In this document: piece by piece, positions 41,399 to 44,585 of the stretch
How positions within the stretch are numbered: the first letter of the stretch is position 1
Layout of the letters: each line of letters starts with the position of its first letter
DNA from: Phaeoceros laevis
Lineage: Eukaryota > Anthocerotophyta > Anthocerotopsida > Notothyladales
Assembly (NCBI GenBank): GCA_049999765.1
Contig: JBNGIQ010009446.1
Span: 1 to 44,585 of the forward strand
Direction of reading: 5' to 3'
Length of the DNA: 44,585 nucleotides
The notes under the pieces: generated by a model
Told to the model about the DNA's origin: nothing
Database searches by the model: none
The model's input: the letters and a program-made list of their open reading frames with translations, nothing else
Translations under genes and position numbers: made by a program

Positions 41399-42194
41399 CG
41401 TTCAAATGACGAATTCGAATGCAACTTCTGAGGCATAGCTCTAGCCCTGCTTAACCAAATCCAATTGCAAGCAGCCCTGGACAGTGCTCGAGCCAATTCT
41501 TGGCTTCTGGTCCAGTGATATGACGGCACTTTAATTTCTCGAGAGTCATATCACTGGACTAGATGATATGATGCTGGCAGTTGAGAGTGTTTTAGTGTAA
41601 ACTTCTTAGCCTCAGGTTGTTGACGTCATGAATAGCTATGGCAACGCTTTGACAGAGGAATCCGTGAAACCTCTTCCAGAATCCAGATGGTGAACGATGA
41701 TAAAGAAACCTTAGCCTAAGGGCATTGGCTTCTTTAAAGAATTAGTGCTGCTTTTTTAATTGCAATGATTTTTATAGCAAATGCTTCCACTTTGATTCTG
41801 CTACATATCTTGCTGTTCTGGCATATTCATGTGGGAATGGAAGAAATTCTGACAGATCATATTCACCATGAACATGAAATTTGATCTTGATTCTTCTCAG
41901 AATCTTTTTTTGGTGAAGCATGTTCACGATGCTTTGCACATGGCTGCTGCTGCCTGTCAGTGATGATGTTTACAAGCGACTCATGTGCAGGCAAGCATCC
42001 TTGTTTCTGCAAGCACGTGCCAGTGTGGGCTGGGGCTTTGAATCGTGGGAAACAGCTTCACCCACCGACTGTGGAAATCAGACAAACTTGTTGATGATGT
42101 CCTTGGGCTGTCTCTGCTTCCGAATCGTAATTGCAACTTTAGCACCCTCACATGTCAGCTCAGACAAATCAGTCTTTGATGAGTTAGGCAACCA

Positions 42195-42254
42195 TGACGT
42201 CCTTGAGATGTTTGGATGCCACTTGGAGGGGCATCCAACATCTCAAGGATGTCA
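42195..42254. repeat. Foldback with 9-nt loop (unit 2)
   Basis: Arms 42195-42220 and 42230-42254 around ACTTGGAGG. Pairing is closer to perfect than in unit 1: the T/T mismatch is repaired to a pair, at the cost of one bulged base. Confidence 0.85.
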
Positions 42255-42848
42255 AGATTCTCTGTTTGACCTTCCTCTCATGATCATTTATAAACCTTTT
42301 AATACGCCTCTTGGCTATTTTGCTTCAGAGCTGCCGACGTCATGTCAAGTTGTCAACCGGTGCCCAGCGGTTGAAACTTGAAAGGTTGAAAATGGCCGAC
42401 CACAGCACATTCTTTATTTGCCCACTTCCAAATATATCATTGGCAACTCTTAAAATACTCAGAATAATCTTAAAATGGGTAACCGTAAAACATGGCGACC
42501 CATCGCCAACCATCCCGCACCATCCGCGACCATTTCTTCATTTTATGCGACCATTTCTTCATTTTATGTGAACACCCCAGAGTCTTTCTGTCATGAATGG
42601 GTTCGGGGATCTCAGGCCTGCAGCTAATCTTGCAATTGTGGAGAGTGACGGTCAGGCATCATGTCTAATCTTGGGGGGTGTCCAGAGTATTCATCGTCTT
42701 AAAATTACGAGTGTGAAATTCGCAGCGTGCACGTACTACATTGTATGGTCCTCCCTCCTTCAAGAAGCCCCGACTCGAAGTCTTAAACTGCAAGCGCATG
42801 AATTCATGAATTCATTCATGAGCTAGCTGACCAGTGTGCACAGCAAGC

Positions 42849-44195
42849 ATGAGCCTCAGGATTGTGAAAGTGGTTCGGGAGGTGGTGCACCCTGCCAGTC
42901 CTACACCCCCACAAGTGCTTGTCCTCAGTGACGCAGACCAGAGATGGGTGATACATCGCAGCCCCCCAATTGTGCTGTTCTACAGACCCAAAGCAGAAGC
43001 CAGGCTACTGTCCCCGGACGCCTTGAAGACATCTCTCTCACAGACTCTCACTCTCCTTTTTCCGCTCGCTGGAAGGTTGAAACTGCGAGAAGGCAGGCCT
43101 GCCCCCGAAGTGGATGTAGACTGCAACGACGCAGGGGCTTTGCTCGAGGAGGCGCAGGCGGAGGGAAGCCTGGAGGAGCTGGGAGGGTTCTGCCTCCCGC
43201 TGGAGCTCTGGAAGCTGCTGCTGCCGTCCTATCTCTCTGAACCCCCACCCCGGCTGGAGGATGCTCCGCTGCTGGGGGTGCGAGTCACCCGCTTCCAGTG
43301 CGGAGGCGCCACGATCGTGTTCGCCATGCACCACGGCTTGGCCGACGCCTCCTCCGCAGCCGCATTCATCACCACCTGGAGCGCCATAGCCCTAGGGAAG
43401 GTGGTGGCCGTCCCTCCTGTGCACGATAGGTCTCTGCTGGCTCCCAGACAGCCTCCCAGGGTGACCCGCGCGCACCCCGAGCTCACCCTCGTCCCCCCTG
43501 CCCAGCGCGAGCTCTCAAAGCCGGGCGCCCCGGCGTCCTCGATGATGCTGGACCTGGAAATAGGTCATCTGGCCGTTTTGAAGCAGAGAGCAACAGCGGC
43601 GGGGGCAGCCAGATCCTCCACATCCTTCGAGGCGTTGATGGGCCTGCTGTGGCGGGCAATCACGCGAGCCAAGGGGCTGGATCCGGCGGCCAGAGTGAGG
43701 TTAGGGACGGCCGTGGACGTGAGGAGACGGCTCGTGCCTCCTCTTCCGCCAGGCTACTTCGGGAACGCCGTTTTTCAGTGCTTGGCAGAAACCACTGCCG
43801 GGGAGCTGCTGGAGGGGGCCCTCTCGGCCGCCGCTGAGAGGGTGCGGGGAGCTGTTTCCGCAGTCACAGATGAGCATGTGAGGTCGGCTCTGGATTTCTA
43901 CGCATTGCAGGATAGCGCTCTTTCTGTGCATGGAACGTGTGTCCCGCCCACAGACGCCGACGTGGTGGTCACTAGCTGGAAGGATCTCCCGTTTTATGAG
44001 GCTCATTTCGGCATGGGAAGGCCGGACTTTGTTGCGCCACCGCTCACGTTTGGGATTGTGAGTGCTGTCATCATCTTGTTGCCCGGACACCGGAAGGAGG
44101 GAGGGGTGAATGCCTACATCCTTCTGCGTCATGATGTTTTGGAGAAGCTGAGAGCCGATCCGGAGCTGCAAAACTTCCCAGAGCTCCAGTACTAG
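42849..44195 (+). CDS. BAHD acyltransferase B2
   Basis: 448 aa from ATG 42849, same start context as B1 (CACAGCAAGCATGAGCCTC). HxxxD (HHGLAD) and HFGMG are both kept. By eye it differs from B1 at eight residues, for example W for G in DQR(G/W)VIH, D for N in VH(N/D)RSLL and V for A in GHLA(A/V)LKQ. None lies in a catalytic motif, so both should act alike if expressed. Near-identity in the 3' flank and minisatellite points to recent duplication or gene conversion. Function as for B1: acyl-CoA-dependent acyl transfer, substrates unknown. Confidence 0.92.
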   Translation: MSLRIVKVVREVVHPASPTPPQVLVLSDADQRWVIHRSPPIVLFYRPKAEARLLSPDALKTSLSQTLTLLFPLAGRLKLREGRPAPEVDVDCNDAGALLEEAQAEGSLEELGGFCLPLELWKLLLPSYLSEPPPRLEDAPLLGVRVTRFQCGGATIVFAMHHGLADASSAAAFITTWSAIALGKVVAVPPVHDRSLLAPRQPPRVTRAHPELTLVPPAQRELSKPGAPASSMMLDLEIGHLAVLKQRATAAGAARSSTSFEALMGLLWRAITRAKGLDPAARVRLGTAVDVRRRLVPPLPPGYFGNAVFQCLAETTAGELLEGALSAAAERVRGAVSAVTDEHVRSALDFYALQDSALSVHGTCVPPTDADVVVTSWKDLPFYEAHFGMGRPDFVAPPLTFGIVSAVIILLPGHRKEGGVNAYILLRHDVLEKLRADPELQNFPELQY

Positions 44196-44452
44196 TTTAA
44201 AACGCTGTCGAGACCACTCCGAATACAGCTCAAGATTCAGACATTGAGAGGCTTCAGGAGCACGGTTCCTGCTTACAGGTAAGTAGGGACCGTGCTCCCT
44301 GAGCCTGGTTCAGTGGATGGATTGGACCGTGCTGATTCGGGTCCAAATTTATTTAACTTATATATACCAATTTAGGCCCGGATTGCTGGTAGCACGTGAG
44401 AGTGTTGTATATAGTGTTTTTGTTTGAACCAGGTTTAGGTGTTGACGTCAAG

Positions 44453-44585
44453 CTTTGGCATATGCTTAGTCAATCACAATAAAACACCCACCCTTTGGCA
44501 AATGCTCCAGTCAATTACGATAAAACACCCACCCTTTCGCAATCCTTTGGCAAATGCTTCAGTCAATCACAGTAAAACACCCTTG
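44453..44585 (+). repeat. Minisatellite 3' of BAHD B2 (runs off window)
   Basis: Same units as 37977-38234, beginning with the variant CTTTGGCATATGCTTAGTCA; at least three units are visible before the edge. Confidence 0.9.

Larger units (their letters stand above)
41293..44585. repeat. Segmental duplication, unit 2
   Basis: Collinear partner of 35001-38240, continuing past the right edge. It carries an extra ~200 bp at about 41957-42165 and different sequence at about 42450-42590. The B genes and their 3' flanks are the most conserved portion. Confidence 0.9.

Overview
The window reads as nuclear DNA of a land plant, most likely a non-seed lineage (moss, liverwort, lycophyte or similar). I cannot name the species. 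The evidence is a near-canonical CXIP4 zinc-knuckle gene, an SRA (methyl-cytosine reader) gene with short GT-AG introns, BAHD acyltransferases and a plant-type CYP71-clan P450. It is a draft assembly: there are two 100-N gaps (2309-2408, 39014-39113) and one 10-N gap (13866-13875), and at least two of these joins look artefactual.

Left third (1-13010, all minus strand): a tandem family of large LRR-Roc-COR (Roco) genes. Copy 1 (1-5285) runs off the left edge. Copy 2 (6774-11373) is complete in three exons and encodes about 1452 aa. It ends in what looks like a full animal-type caspase domain (peptidase family C14A): conserved His, conserved Cys, the p10-like half, and an Asp-containing linker. 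A sensor (LRR), GTPase switch (Roc-COR) and caspase effector in one plant polypeptide is the main discovery candidate here. A third copy (12007-12375) is only the promoter and first ~90 codons. A receptor-kinase fragment lies just beyond it.

Middle (13780-28277): a single-exon gene of about 2730 codons on the minus strand encodes an unrecognised low-complexity protein. It carries 15 short CC[FY]P motifs in tandem units (516-bp DNA period in the youngest units) and a charged helical C-terminus. It is divergent from a multi-exon SRA-domain gene without a SET domain (24085-25848, +). The intronless CXIP4 homologue follows (27171-28277, +).

Right third (30721-44585): a P450 with an atypical I-helix lies between 43-bp inverted repeats, followed by a BAHD acyltransferase array. 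The array consists of two duplicated units. Each held an 'A' gene and a 'B' gene. The B copies (36373-37719 and 42849-44195) are nearly identical. In unit 1 the A gene has been inverted, leaving its last 35 codons behind in the original orientation. In unit 2 only the 3' end of A survives. Foldbacks, a ~40-50 bp minisatellite and a tail-to-tail pair of SINE-like elements fill the spacers. P450 plus BAHD genes would fit a small specialised-metabolism cluster, but this is inference.
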